The notes: generated by a model not told the origin, from the sequence alone. Counted from the first letter of the stretch, positions 1 to 7,123 are shown. The stretch: DNA of 7,354 bases from an uncultured Anaerolineae bacterium (GCA_903854805.1 CAINXK010000281.1:1-7354); one strand, 5' to 3'. Program-made: numbers and translations.

Positions 1-27
1 GCAAAATAAAGCGGCGCTCATCTGGAA

Positions 28-1668
28 TCAGCCAACCAACATGACACCTACGTCCGGGTGTGCGGCATTATCGCTTTCCATTTGTGCCACAATAAGTTTA
101 TTGAGTGCTGCCAGGTATGCTTTTGCACTAGCAACAATAATATCGCTGTCTGCTCCATGCCCACCATACACACGCGTATATGTAATCTCTTTCTGGGCAT
201 CCATGGTTTGCACACCAACCTTGGATTGGACGCGGACCGTCACTTCACCTAAAGCGTCAATCCCCTCAGTAATTGCGTGAATATTAAACTCCAACAAGGT
301 GGCAGGAGTTTTTACGATAGCGTCAATAGCTTTATAAGTTGCATCAACGGGGCCCGTACCAATACTGGCATGTGTGTGAATTTTTCCGTCAGGACCGCGT
401 AATCGAATAGTTGCAGTCGGCAGTCCCATTGTTCCACAAGCGACTTGCAGTCCATCTAGTGCAAATATGTCTCGAGGACGGTAAAATTCATCAGCAATAA
501 TGGCTTCCAAATCAAGATCGGTTATGACTTTTTTGCGATCAGCCAATTCCTTGAATCGCGCAAAAGCTTTATCGAGCTCCAATTCGTCCAGCATATGCCC
601 CATCTCGGCAAGGCGAGCCCTAAATGCATGACGACCAGAATGTTTACCCAAAACCAACCTGGATTGATTCACGCCCACGTCTTCAGGGCGCATAATCTCA
701 TAGGTCTGGTTATGCTTAAGCATTCCATCCTGGTGAATTCCAGCCTCGTGTGCAAATGCATTCGCCCCGACGATCGCTTTATTGGGCTGAACTACCATCC
801 CTGTGTAATTACTAACTAGTTTGCTAATTCGGCTTATCTGAGTAGTATCAATACCAGTTTCTAGACCGAAAACTGGATGCCTGGTTTTGAGCGTCATGAC
901 AATTTCTTCCAGAGAAGTATTACCAGCCCTCTCGCCAATTCCATTAATTGTTACTTCGGCTTGTCGCGCTCCGGCTTGAATTCCAGCCAAAGCATTTGCA
1001 GTAGCCAACCCAAGATCATCGTGAGTATGGACTGATAAGGTAACCTTTTCGATACCCTTGACATTCTGAATTATTCCTGAAATTATGCCACCAAATTCAT
1101 CCGGCGTTGTATAGCCAACAGTATCTGGAATATTGAGCGTGGTTGCGCCAGCTTTAATGGCCACATCCAACACCATATACAAAAATTCAGGGTCAGAACG
1201 TCCTGCATCCTCGGGAGAAAACTCGATATCCGGACACTTGGTGCTTGCATATCGCACCATTTCAGCAACTCGCTCCAATACTTGCTCGCGATCCATATTG
1301 AGTTTGTATTTCATATGAATTTCAGATGTCGCCAGAAACAAATGTATGCGAGGATTTTGTGCCCAACGAACAGCATCCCATGCTTTATCGATATCCCCTT
1401 TTGTAGCACGGGCAAGCCCGGCAATAGTAGGCACCCTAGTACTCACCTCGCCCCTGGGTGGATTTCCAACTTCTTCAGCAATCCGGCGGACAGCCTCCAA
1501 ATCATCTGGAGATGCAGCGGGAAATCCAGCCTCGATTATATCCACGCCCAACCGCGCCAGCGACCTGGCAACCTCCAGCTTTTCTGCGGAAGTCATAGTC
1601 GCTCCCGGAGATTGTTCACCGTCGCGGAGAGTAGTGTCAAAAATTTTTACATAATTTGAATTAGTCAA
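28..1668 (-). CDS. leuA: 2-isopropylmalate synthase
   Basis: LeuA condenses acetyl-CoA with 2-ketoisovalerate, the first committed step of leucine synthesis, in the cytoplasm. The 546-residue product begins with the DRE-TIM metallolyase signature [13 protein letters not shown] (residues 10-22, with D11, R15 and D16), has the metal-binding HTHDD motif (H214, H216) and NGIGERAGN (242-250, N250), and then a LeuA-type regulatory domain (about 405-530) with the GTGPVDA motif (437-443) associated with leucine feedback binding. That domain favours leuA over homocitrate or citramalate synthases that lack it, although citramalate synthase with a similar domain cannot be fully excluded. It is slightly longer than the usual 510-520 residues, with a short C-terminal tail. 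The start is TTG at 1668; no in-frame ATG or GTG occurs before the [10 protein letters not shown] motif, and an SD sits correctly in front. It is the last complete gene of the operon, 78 bases after ilvC. Confidence 0.95.
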   Translation of the reverse strand: MTNSNYVKIFDTTLRDGEQSPGATMTSAEKLEVARSLARLGVDIIEAGFPAASPDDLEAVRRIAEEVGNPPRGEVSTRVPTIAGLARATKGDIDKAWDAVRWAQNPRIHLFLATSEIHMKYKLNMDREQVLERVAEMVRYASTKCPDIEFSPEDAGRSDPEFLYMVLDVAIKAGATTLNIPDTVGYTTPDEFGGIISGIIQNVKGIEKVTLSVHTHDDLGLATANALAGIQAGARQAEVTINGIGERAGNTSLEEIVMTLKTRHPVFGLETGIDTTQISRISKLVSNYTGMVVQPNKAIVGANAFAHEAGIHQDGMLKHNQTYEIMRPEDVGVNQSRLVLGKHSGRHAFRARLAEMGHMLDELELDKAFARFKELADRKKVITDLDLEAIIADEFYRPRDIFALDGLQVACGTMGLPTATIRLRGPDGKIHTHASIGTGPVDATYKAIDAIVKTPATLLEFNIHAITEGIDALGEVTVRVQSKVGVQTMDAQKEITYTRVYGGHGADSDIIVASAKAYLAALNKLIVAQMESDNAAHPDVGVMLVG

Positions 1669-1673
1669 AAAAA

Positions 1674-1680
1674 CCTCCTT
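1674..1680 (-). promoter_or_regulatory. Strong SD fixing the TTG start of leuA
   Basis: The minus strand reads AAGGAGG here, followed by a short T-run and then TTG (1668-1666). The spacing of five bases and the near-perfect anti-16S match support TTG as the leuA start. The first two bases of the SD are also the 3' end of a small stem (1679-1697), so RNA folding may modulate access. Confidence 0.85.
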
Positions 1681-1697
1681 GCCAAAAATCCTGGCAA
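1679..1697 (-). repeat. Stem-loop abutting the leuA ribosome binding site
   Basis: On the transcript, TTGCCA and TGGCAA form a perfect six-base-pair stem with a seven-base loop. The 3' arm runs directly into the leuA SD. The 3' arm (TTGGCAA) could alternatively pair over seven bases with TTGCCAA of the upstream hairpin, so two folds compete. There is no U-tract directly behind it of terminator quality. The structure is seen in the sequence; a role in leuA translation is inference. Confidence 0.45.
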
Positions 1698-1703
1698 ACT
1701 GCC

Positions 1704-1718
1704 TTAGCCAATAATCAT
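1704..1718 (-). other. Candidate five-codon mini-ORF with two Ile codons
   Basis: The minus strand reads ATG ATT ATT GGC TAA (Met-Ile-Ile-Gly-stop), with AAGGA about eight bases upstream. It lies between ilvC and leuA and its codons include the 3' arm of the hairpin at 1707-1737, so a ribosome on it would unfold that stem. Such a short frame can occur by chance; translation is not shown. It might be a minimal leader or a translational coupling device for leuA. Confidence 0.2.
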
Positions 1719-1737
1719 GGATTTCTTCCTTATTGGC
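1707..1737 (-). repeat. Stem-loop in the ilvC-leuA gap
   Basis: GCCAATAA and TTATTGGC form a perfect eight-base-pair stem around a 15-base loop that contains the SD-like sequence and ATG of the Met-Ile-Ile-Gly mini-ORF. It starts 10 bases after the ilvC stop. It lacks a U-tract, so it is not an obvious terminator; mRNA stabilisation, processing or translational control of leuA are possible. Confidence 0.5.
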
Positions 1738-1746
1738 AAATAAATA

Positions 1747-2799
1747 CTATTTGTTCCAGTTTTCTGGCCTTAATGAGCGCACAGCAGCACCTGCCCGCCA
1801 CATTTCCGATTCGCGGATAGCCTTGAGCTCGACTTCCAAATTCTCGCGATAATCAGGTCTGCTATTCGCTTCCAAAGTAATACGAGCTTCGTTGCCACTG
1901 ATAACCGAAGCATACAAGTCTTCGAATACTGGGGCTACTGCATCGCGAAACCGAGGATGCCAATCGAGTGCGCCACGTTGGGCCGTGGTGGAACAATTCG
2001 CATACATGAAGTCCATCCCATTCTCACCTACGAGCCGAATCAAGCTTTGGGTTAATTCTTCGACCGTTTCGTTAAAGGCTTCTGATGGGCTATGTCCGTT
2101 CTTTCTTAAGACATTGTATTGGGCTTCCATAACTCCAGATAAAGCACCAATCAAGACACCCCGCTCACCGGTTAAATCACTGTAGACTTCATTCCTGAAT
2201 GTCGTCGGGAATAAATAACCAGCACCGATGGCGATGCCCAAAGCAATAGCACGCTCAGTTGCGTGGCCAGTAAAATCTTGATGAACTGCATAGCTTGCAT
2301 TAATGCCGCTTCCTGCGAGGAAGTTACGGCGTACGCTTGTACCGGAACCCTTAGGTGCAACTAACGCAACGTCAACATGCGGAGGTGGGATAACGCCGGT
2401 GTCATCTTTATATGTCACCGAAAAGCCATGAGAAAAATAGAGCATATCCCCTTTGTTCAAACATTCGATTATCTTTGGCCATTGGGACCGTTGTCCAGCA
2501 TCGGATAATAGATATTGGACTACAGTACCACGCTCTGCGGCTTCATCAACATTGAAGAGGGTCTCCCCTGGAACCCATCCATCCTTGATTGCCCGCTGCC
2601 AGTTAGCTGTTCCTTCTCTTTGACCAACGATTACGTTTATGCCATTGTCACGCATATTCATCGCCTGCGCTGGTCCTTGAACTCCATAGCCCAAGACAGC
2701 CACAACTTCGTTTTTCAGGACTTCCCGCGCTTTTTCAAGACTGAACTCATCTCGAGTAACTACATCCTCAACGGTGCCACCAAAATTAATTTTTGCCAT
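1747..2799 (-). CDS. ilvC: Ketol-acid reductoisomerase, Bacteroidetes/fungal-like class I
   Basis: IlvC catalyses the Mg- and NADPH-dependent isomeroreduction of acetolactate and acetohydroxybutyrate to dihydroxy acids. The 350-residue protein has a Rossmann motif GYGVQG (37-42), the second-strand cofactor loop VGQREG (58-63), catalytic-type YFSHGF with H124, and the four metal-ligand positions at class I spacing: D208, E212, E244 and E248. It ends with the RSLRPENW sequence. It is a short class I enzyme, not the roughly 490-residue enteric class II. However, its wording (for example LLSDAGQ, NGHSPSEAFNETVEE and CSTTAQRGALDW) follows the branch known from Bacteroidetes and fungal mitochondrial Ilv5 rather than the usual bacterial class I. 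ATG start at 2799, with AGGAGA nine bases upstream at 2809-2814. It follows ilvN by 70 bases, a gap in which I see no strong structure. Confidence 0.96.
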   Translation of the reverse strand: MAKINFGGTVEDVVTRDEFSLEKAREVLKNEVVAVLGYGVQGPAQAMNMRDNGINVIVGQREGTANWQRAIKDGWVPGETLFNVDEAAERGTVVQYLLSDAGQRSQWPKIIECLNKGDMLYFSHGFSVTYKDDTGVIPPPHVDVALVAPKGSGTSVRRNFLAGSGINASYAVHQDFTGHATERAIALGIAIGAGYLFPTTFRNEVYSDLTGERGVLIGALSGVMEAQYNVLRKNGHSPSEAFNETVEELTQSLIRLVGENGMDFMYANCSTTAQRGALDWHPRFRDAVAPVFEDLYASVISGNEARITLEANSRPDYRENLEVELKAIRESEMWRAGAAVRSLRPENWNK

Positions 2800-2869
2800 T
2801 TAATAATTTCTCCTTTTGTATTTTCTTAGTTTAGAGTAGATTAAGAGAAGGAACACTTGCATAGGTCTA

Positions 2870-3415
2870 TTATAAATTCACGGATTCAAACAATGCATCA
2901 GTAAAATCCCGAACTCCTGATGCCGTATTAACAAGCGACTCTCCGCCGCGTTCCATTGCCACGGCACCAGTCCTGACCATTTCGATGATACCAAGTGGTT
3001 TGAGCACTTCCACAAACCCATCAATCTTGCTACCATCACCAGTGATTTCTATAATTAGGGAGCTACTGGTCACATCAATAACTCTTGCCCGGAAGACTTC
3101 CACCATCTGGAATATTTCGGCTCTCTTCTCTGAAACAGTACTGACCTTAATAAGCGCTAAATCACGCGATACCATCTGCTTGTTGGTTAGATCTTCAATT
3201 TGGATTACGTTTACAAGTTTGTACAAATATGATGTCAAACGCTCAATATGATGTTCGTCACCTTCAACGGTTACGGTCATCCTAGACAATCCATCAGTAT
3301 CTGTATGACCTACTGTCAGCGACTCAATATTATAAGCACGTCGACGAAATAATGATGCCACGCGATTCAGGACCCCGGGCTTATCTTCTACTAAAATCAC
3401 AAGTGTATGTAACAT
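2870..3415 (-). CDS. ilvN: Acetohydroxyacid synthase small (regulatory) subunit
   Basis: This 181-residue protein is the regulatory partner of IlvB; it raises activity and normally carries valine feedback inhibition. An N-terminal ACT domain covers about residues 1-78, opening with LVILVEDKPGVLNRVASLF, followed by the ALS small-subunit C-terminal domain (about 85-160) containing IIEITGDGSKIDGF and the LGIIEMVRTGAVAM segment. About 20 residues beyond the usual 160 form a C-terminal tail of unknown use. The ATG at 3415 is preceded by AGGAGA at 3422-3427 with six-base spacing. It lies 73 bases behind ilvB, a gap that holds a stem-loop. The symbol ilvH would be equally valid; ilvN is used because it follows ilvB. 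Confidence 0.95.
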   Translation of the reverse strand: MLHTLVILVEDKPGVLNRVASLFRRRAYNIESLTVGHTDTDGLSRMTVTVEGDEHHIERLTSYLYKLVNVIQIEDLTNKQMVSRDLALIKVSTVSEKRAEIFQMVEVFRARVIDVTSSSLIIEITGDGSKIDGFVEVLKPLGIIEMVRTGAVAMERGGESLVNTASGVRDFTDALFESVNL

Positions 3416-3433
3416 CTCTGTTCTCCTGCTCCG

Positions 3434-3467
3434 CTCCCTTATTACATTAGCAATTGATAATAAGGAG
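3434..3467 (-). repeat. Stem-loop between ilvB and ilvN
   Basis: On the transcript, CTCCTTATTA pairs with TAATAAGGGAG: ten base pairs with one bulged base and a 13-base loop. It lies seven bases upstream of the ilvN SD and its 5' arm (CTCCTT) is also complementary to SD-like purines nearby. There is no U-tract. It could set the IlvB:IlvN ratio by affecting mRNA decay or ilvN initiation; that role is inference. Confidence 0.45.
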
Positions 3468-3488
3468 AGAAAATTTAAGATTGGTTGA

Positions 3489-5204
3489 TTATTGATCCAG
3501 CGGTGTTTCCACCAAAACGTTCGGGCGACGAATCATTGCATTCAGATCAGCACCGGCAGGTACCATTGGGTAAACAGAGTCTTCCTGTTCAACCCGGAAA
3601 TCAATCACAACTGTACCTTCCGTAGCTTGCGCTTCCCTAATCGCTGCTTCAACTTGCGATCGCTCGGTTACGCGAATACCTTTTAGCCCGTGTGCCTCTG
3701 CTAGTTTGACGAAATCAGGGCTTTTCATGGGTGTTGCAGCGTAATTTTTATCGTAAAAAAATTCTTGCCACTGACGAACCATACCCAAAAAGCCATTATT
3801 GATAATCGCCACGTTGACTTTGATGCCTTCCTGTGCGGCAGTAGAAAGTTCCGCTGCCGTCATCTGAAAACCTCCATCACCAACAATTGTCCAGACTTCG
3901 CTTTTTGGACTGGCAAATTTAGCTCCAATCGCAGAAGGCAAACCAAAGCCCATAGTGCCTAGCCCACCAGATGTCACCCACTTGTGTGGTTTTTCAACTC
4001 GAAAATATTGAGCTGACCACATTTGATGTTGCCCAACATCGGTTGTGATAACAGTGTCTTCATTGGCAAAACGCCACAAATCATTAATCACATGGGCGGC
4101 ATATAGATGGCCATTGTCTGGCAAATTCTGAATATCACGGACAGCAGCATCGCCCTTCATTTCGGCCACATGGCCTATCCATTCAGTCCGATCCACGGCA
4201 CTGACCAAAGGATTAACCTGGCGCAAGATTTCCTTCAAATCACCGACCAATGCTAAATCAACTTTGACATTTTTGTTGATTTCGGATGGATCTATTTCTA
4301 TGTGAATCTTCTTGGCATTAGGCGCATAAGTTTTCAGATTGCCAGTTACGCGATCATCAAAACGCATTCCAAAAGCAAGTAATAAATCAGCTTCCTGGAT
4401 GGCATTGTTAACCCACGCTTCGCCATGCATACCCATCATTCCCAAATTGAGCGGGTGGTGCGCTGGAAAAGCTCCAATTCCAAGCAAAGTAACTGCAACA
4501 GGAACATTAGCCTTTTCAGCAAAAATCCGCAATTCTTCCATTGAATTACTCATCAAAACACCATGACCTGCCAGGATAAGTGGCCGCTTGGCGTTATTGA
4601 TCATGTCTACAGCCTTTTGTAGGCTGGTAGAAGCTGGGCGCAAATCTGGGCGATACCCTTTCAACCGGATGGGGCTTTCATCGTAATGCCAATCATCAAT
4701 AAAAGCCTGTTGGGCATCTTTCGTGATATCAACTAAAACAGGCCCGGGGCGGCCCGAACAAGCAATATAAAATGCTTCACGCAATGTAGGCATAATATCG
4801 TGAACATCTGTCACCAGGTAGTTATGCTTTGTGATCGGTAAAGTAATTCCAGTTACATCGGTTTCTTGAAAAGCATCATAACCGATCAGCTTGGATGAGA
4901 CCTGGGCGGTAATAAAAACTATTGGGATAGAATCCATGTGTGCAGTCGCAATCCCAGTCACCAGGTTAGTAGCACCGGGACCAGATGTGCCCATGGCAAC
5001 CCCCACTTTGCCACTAACTCTCGCGTAACCATCCGCCATATGCGCGCCGCCCTGCTCGTGACGCGGCAACACATGATGTATGCTCGGATAACCACGCATG
5101 GCATCATAAATTGGTAAATTGGCGCCACCGGGGTAGCCAAAGACCACTTCAATCCCCTCATGAACCAGACATTCCCAAACAATTTGAGCACCACTACGTT
5201 TCAT
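3489..5204 (-). CDS. ilvB: Acetohydroxyacid synthase large (catalytic) subunit
   Basis: This ThDP-dependent enzyme joins two pyruvates to acetolactate, or pyruvate plus 2-ketobutyrate to acetohydroxybutyrate. The 571-residue protein has the usual three domains: N-terminal pyrimidine-binding domain (about 4-165) with the catalytic glutamate E50 in LPRHEQGGAHMADGYAR, a central FAD-binding domain (about 190-325, GMRFDDRVTG at 279-288), and a C-terminal pyrophosphate-binding domain (about 370-540) with GDGG (442-445) to NN (469-470). MVRQWQEFFY at 475-484 is typical of AHAS and separates it from other ThDP enzymes. The residue matching the plant sulfonylurea-sensitivity proline is Ser (S103). An upstream in-frame TTG at 5258 would overlap ilvD; the ATG at 5204 is preferred because AGGAGA stands six bases before it and homologues begin at about this point. 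Only 13 bases separate it from ilvD, suggesting translational coupling. Confidence 0.97.
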   Translation of the reverse strand: MKRSGAQIVWECLVHEGIEVVFGYPGGANLPIYDAMRGYPSIHHVLPRHEQGGAHMADGYARVSGKVGVAMGTSGPGATNLVTGIATAHMDSIPIVFITAQVSSKLIGYDAFQETDVTGITLPITKHNYLVTDVHDIMPTLREAFYIACSGRPGPVLVDITKDAQQAFIDDWHYDESPIRLKGYRPDLRPASTSLQKAVDMINNAKRPLILAGHGVLMSNSMEELRIFAEKANVPVAVTLLGIGAFPAHHPLNLGMMGMHGEAWVNNAIQEADLLLAFGMRFDDRVTGNLKTYAPNAKKIHIEIDPSEINKNVKVDLALVGDLKEILRQVNPLVSAVDRTEWIGHVAEMKGDAAVRDIQNLPDNGHLYAAHVINDLWRFANEDTVITTDVGQHQMWSAQYFRVEKPHKWVTSGGLGTMGFGLPSAIGAKFASPKSEVWTIVGDGGFQMTAAELSTAAQEGIKVNVAIINNGFLGMVRQWQEFFYDKNYAATPMKSPDFVKLAEAHGLKGIRVTERSQVEAAIREAQATEGTVVIDFRVEQEDSVYPMVPAGADLNAMIRRPNVLVETPLDQ

Positions 5205-5210
5205 GATTTC

Positions 5211-5216
5211 TCTCCT
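5211..5216 (-). promoter_or_regulatory. SD selecting the ilvB start at 5204
   Basis: AGGAGA on the minus strand, six bases before the ATG at 5204-5202 and immediately after the ilvD stop. It decides against the in-frame TTG at 5258, which would add 18 residues (arginine- and lysine-rich, not like the family) and lie inside ilvD. Confidence 0.85.
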
Positions 5217-5217
5217 T

Positions 5218-6885
5218 TTAGCTTTGCAAAACTGCGCCTGTATCGGCGGACGTAACAAAATAAGAATAGCGCTTTAACCATTTACTTGTAACCGTTGAAA
5301 CAAAGGGCGGTAAGGCTGCCAATCTGCTTTGGATTTCGTTATCACTAAGCCGGACATTTAATTGACGCGCTTCCAAATCTAGGTCAATCATATCTCCGTT
5401 CTCAACCGCCGCAATCGGACCGCCCGCTGCCGCCTCTGGAGAAACGTGCCCGATACAAGCACCACGCGTCCCACCACTAAACCGCCCATCCGTGATCAAG
5501 GCAACCTTATCGCCAAGACCCTGGCCCATGATGGCACTCGTTGGCGAGAGCATCTCTTGCATTCCAGGTCCACCTTTGGGCCCTTCATAGCGCACAATGA
5601 CAACATCACCAGCCTTTACATTGCCGTTTAAAATTCCGGACATGGCTTCTTCTTGCGATTCGTAAATCACTGCTGGACCAGAAAATTTCATCATTGCAGG
5701 GCTGACTCCACCTACTTTAACGACTGCACCGTTGGGGGCAAGGTTACCAAATAATATTGCGAGCCCACCCCGCTTTGAGTGCGCATTATCATATCGTCTG
5801 ATCACTTCATCATCACTAATTTCGACACCTTTGATTGATTCTCCCAAAGTAGTACCACTAACTGTTATCCTATCAAAGTGGAGCATTCCTGTTGCGCGCT
5901 GCACTTCATTCAGAATAGCTGGTATTCCGCCGGCTCTATGAACATCTTCCATATGCCACTTCCCAGCCGGAGAAACTTTGCAGATATGCGGAACTTTTTC
6001 GGCTACAGCATTGATATTTGTTAATGGATACGGAACATTCGCTTCTTGGGCTAGTGCAAGTGTGTGCAAAACTGTATTCGTTGAACCACCCATGGCCATA
6101 TCCAGAGCAAAGGCGTCGTCAATCGCGTCAATTGTGACAATATCTCTCGGTTTAATATCACGCTCAAGCAAAGTCATAATCTGGCCCGCAGCCCTTTTTG
6201 CCAAGGCATTTCGCTCATCGGTCAGCGCCAAAGCAGTGCCATTAAAAGGTAAAGCCAATCCGATTACTTCCATTAAACAATTCATGGAATTAGCAGTGAA
6301 CATACCGGAACAAGACCCACAAGAAGGACACGCAAATCGTTCGAGAGTAGTTAGGCGCGCCTCATCAATTTTTCCCGCCGAAAAAGCGCCGACTCCCTCA
6401 AACACGGAAATCAAATCAATCGTTTCGCCTTCCGGGGTTCTCCCAGCTGCCATAGGCCCACCCGAAATAAATATTGTTGGAATATTTACACGCATGGCAG
6501 CCATCAACATCCCAGGAACAATTTTGTCACAGTTTGGGATGCAAACCATGGCATCAAAGCGGTGTGCATCGATCATGGTCTCCACGCAATCGGCGATTAA
6601 CTCACGAGAAGGCAGTGAATATTTCATGCCCGCATGCCCCATGGCAATGCCGTCATCAACACCGATGGTATTAAACTCAAAAGGAACACCACCAGCTGCG
6701 CGCACGGCTTCTTTTACCTGTTTGCCAAATTCCTGCAAGTGCACATGCCCAGGTACAACGTCCACATATGAATTCACAATGGCGATAAACGGCTTACCGA
6801 AGTCTTCCTCTTTGACACCAGCCGCACGCAACAACGCGCGATGTGGCGCTTTTTCATATCCCTTTTTGATTGTGTCGGATCGCAT
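5218..6885 (-). CDS. ilvD: Dihydroxy-acid dehydratase
   Basis: IlvD removes water from 2,3-dihydroxyisovalerate and 2,3-dihydroxy-3-methylvalerate, giving the keto acid precursors of valine, leucine and isoleucine. The 555-residue product has the IlvD/Edd family features: PGHVHL (45-50), VDDGIAMGH (76-84), the cluster cysteine motif CIPNCDK (115-121), CPSCGSC (186-192), MGGSTNT (265-271) and the C-terminal substrate-side [10 protein letters not shown] (466-475). Gly46 in PGH stands where [2Fe-2S] family members have Cys in PCN, so the enzyme looks like the oxygen-labile [4Fe-4S] type of E. coli. It is shorter than the 616-residue E. coli protein but normal for many other bacteria. An in-frame TTG at 6909 would add eight residues; the ATG at 6885 is preferred because AAGGAA precedes it by six bases and homologues start MRSD. 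It is the first structural gene after the attenuator. Confidence 0.97.
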   Translation of the reverse strand: MRSDTIKKGYEKAPHRALLRAAGVKEEDFGKPFIAIVNSYVDVVPGHVHLQEFGKQVKEAVRAAGGVPFEFNTIGVDDGIAMGHAGMKYSLPSRELIADCVETMIDAHRFDAMVCIPNCDKIVPGMLMAAMRVNIPTIFISGGPMAAGRTPEGETIDLISVFEGVGAFSAGKIDEARLTTLERFACPSCGSCSGMFTANSMNCLMEVIGLALPFNGTALALTDERNALAKRAAGQIMTLLERDIKPRDIVTIDAIDDAFALDMAMGGSTNTVLHTLALAQEANVPYPLTNINAVAEKVPHICKVSPAGKWHMEDVHRAGGIPAILNEVQRATGMLHFDRITVSGTTLGESIKGVEISDDEVIRRYDNAHSKRGGLAILFGNLAPNGAVVKVGGVSPAMMKFSGPAVIYESQEEAMSGILNGNVKAGDVVIVRYEGPKGGPGMQEMLSPTSAIMGQGLGDKVALITDGRFSGGTRGACIGHVSPEAAAGGPIAAVENGDMIDLDLEARQLNVRLSDNEIQSRLAALPPFVSTVTSKWLKRYSYFVTSADTGAVLQS

Positions 6886-6891
6886 ATCTAT

Positions 6892-6897
6892 TTCCTT
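6892..6897 (-). promoter_or_regulatory. SD selecting the ilvD start at 6885
   Basis: AAGGAA on the minus strand with six-base spacing to ATG (6885-6883). The alternative TTG at 6909 has no comparable purine run in front of it. Confidence 0.75.
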
Positions 6898-6936
6898 TCG
6901 GTTTTCCAAGATTTTTTGAGTCTGACATTACCTAAC

Positions 6937-6963
6937 CCTATCCTTCAAAATTGAAGCGATAGG
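6937..6963 (-). repeat. Stem-loop just after the leader terminator
   Basis: CCTATC pairs with GATAGG, then after a small internal loop TTCA pairs with TGAA around a four-base loop. It starts two bases beyond the U-tract of the attenuator terminator and is not itself followed by Us. In read-through transcripts it would sit in the ilvD 5' untranslated region; it may protect or shape that mRNA, but no role is shown. Confidence 0.4.
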
Positions 6964-6964
6964 C

Positions 6965-6997
6965 AAAAAAAAGAGCCGCCAATGATTGGGCGGCTCT
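6965..6997 (-). terminator. Intrinsic terminator of the ilv leader (stem 3:4)
   Basis: On the minus strand AGAGCCGCC and GGCGGCTCT form a perfect nine-base-pair GC-rich stem with an eight-base loop (CAATCATT), followed at once by a run of eight Us. It lies between the leader peptide gene and ilvD, and there is no gene end it could serve other than the leader. It therefore looks like the terminator of an attenuator. Its 5' arm and loop can instead pair with upstream sequence at 7038-7051. Confidence 0.93.
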
Positions 6998-7051
6998 CGT
7001 TTGGTTTGAGTAAGTAGTTTACTTTACTCTCTCCTGCGCCTTCCCAATCAC
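6982..7051 (-). promoter_or_regulatory. Antiterminator pairing (2:3) of the ilv attenuator
   Basis: GTGATTGGG (7051-7043) is complementary to CCCAATCAT (6990-6982) over nine pairs including one G-U, and after a small internal loop GGC (7040-7038) pairs with GCC (6994-6992). This uses the loop and the top of the 5' arm of the terminator, so the two folds exclude each other. Region 2 is itself the Val-Ile-Gly-Lys-Ala coding part of the leader peptide gene. Pairing is read from the sequence; energies were not calculated. Confidence 0.7.
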
Positions 7052-7123
7052 AAGTTGGTCCTTAATAATAAGGACCGCAAGAATTGCTACTACTAGGGAA
7101 AGGCTGATAAGGTATGAGTTCAT
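7019..7123 (-). CDS. BCAA leader peptide of the ilv operon (ilvL-like)
   Basis: A 34-codon reading frame that lies between a promoter and an intrinsic terminator ahead of ilvD. It holds 16 BCAA codons (6 Leu, 5 Val, 5 Ile), concentrated in the segment LSLVVAILAVLII (residues 8-20), followed by a polar tail KDQLVIGKAQERVK. The composition is like IlvL of enteric bacteria, whose translation senses charged Leu, Val and Ile tRNAs. The hydrophobic run could be mistaken for a membrane segment, but position within an attenuator argues for a leader with no function as a protein. Start is ATG at 7123; only about 15 bases separate it from the predicted transcript start and no SD is visible, so initiation may be leaderless-like. 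No sequence-level homology to named leaders is claimed. Confidence 0.82.
   Translation of the reverse strand: MNSYLISLSLVVAILAVLIIKDQLVIGKAQERVK
7038..7104 (-). promoter_or_regulatory. Protector pairing (1:2) of the ilv attenuator
   Basis: GCCTTTCCC (7104-7096, Ser-Leu-Ser codons of the leader) pairs with GGGAAGGC (7045-7038) with one bulged base, enclosing the perfect hairpin at 7057-7076. This occupies region 2 and so frees the terminator. A ribosome stalled on the Val-Val codons (7093-7088) or just after would cover region 1 and let region 2 pair with region 3. The arrangement is that of classical ribosome-mediated attenuation. Confidence 0.65.
7057..7076 (-). repeat. Perfect hairpin over the Val-Leu-Ile-Ile control codons
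   Basis: GGTCCTTA and TAAGGACC form an eight-base-pair stem with a four-base TTAT loop on the minus strand. It overlaps the codons Val17 to Gln23 of the leader peptide. In attenuators such a first hairpin pauses RNA polymerase until the leading ribosome catches up; here that role is inferred from position. Confidence 0.7.

Noticed and set aside
1..21. ATG at 21-19 on the minus strand, open to the left edge, seven codons after the leuA stop
   Set aside because: There is no SD and too few codons to judge; the next operon gene may begin here or further left.
1282..1659. Two overlapping plus-strand frames of over 100 codons opposite the leuA 5' half
   Set aside because: They are antisense shadows with Cys/Ser/Pro-rich translations and no recognisable motif.
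5978..6919. A 313-codon plus-strand frame opposite ilvD
   Set aside because: It is fully antisense to a well-conserved enzyme, has no SD or domain features, and its reading frame is explained by the codon pattern of ilvD.
6854..6928. A 24-codon minus-strand frame overlapping the ilvD start, with AGG just upstream
   Set aside because: It is out of frame with ilvD, is not BCAA-rich and has poor spacing from its SD-like bases; chance is the simplest explanation, though it could be re-examined if conserved.
7057..7076. Perfect hairpin at 7057-7076 as an operator or a stand-alone terminator
   Set aside because: It has no U-tract and lies inside the leader reading frame; a pause hairpin role explains it better.
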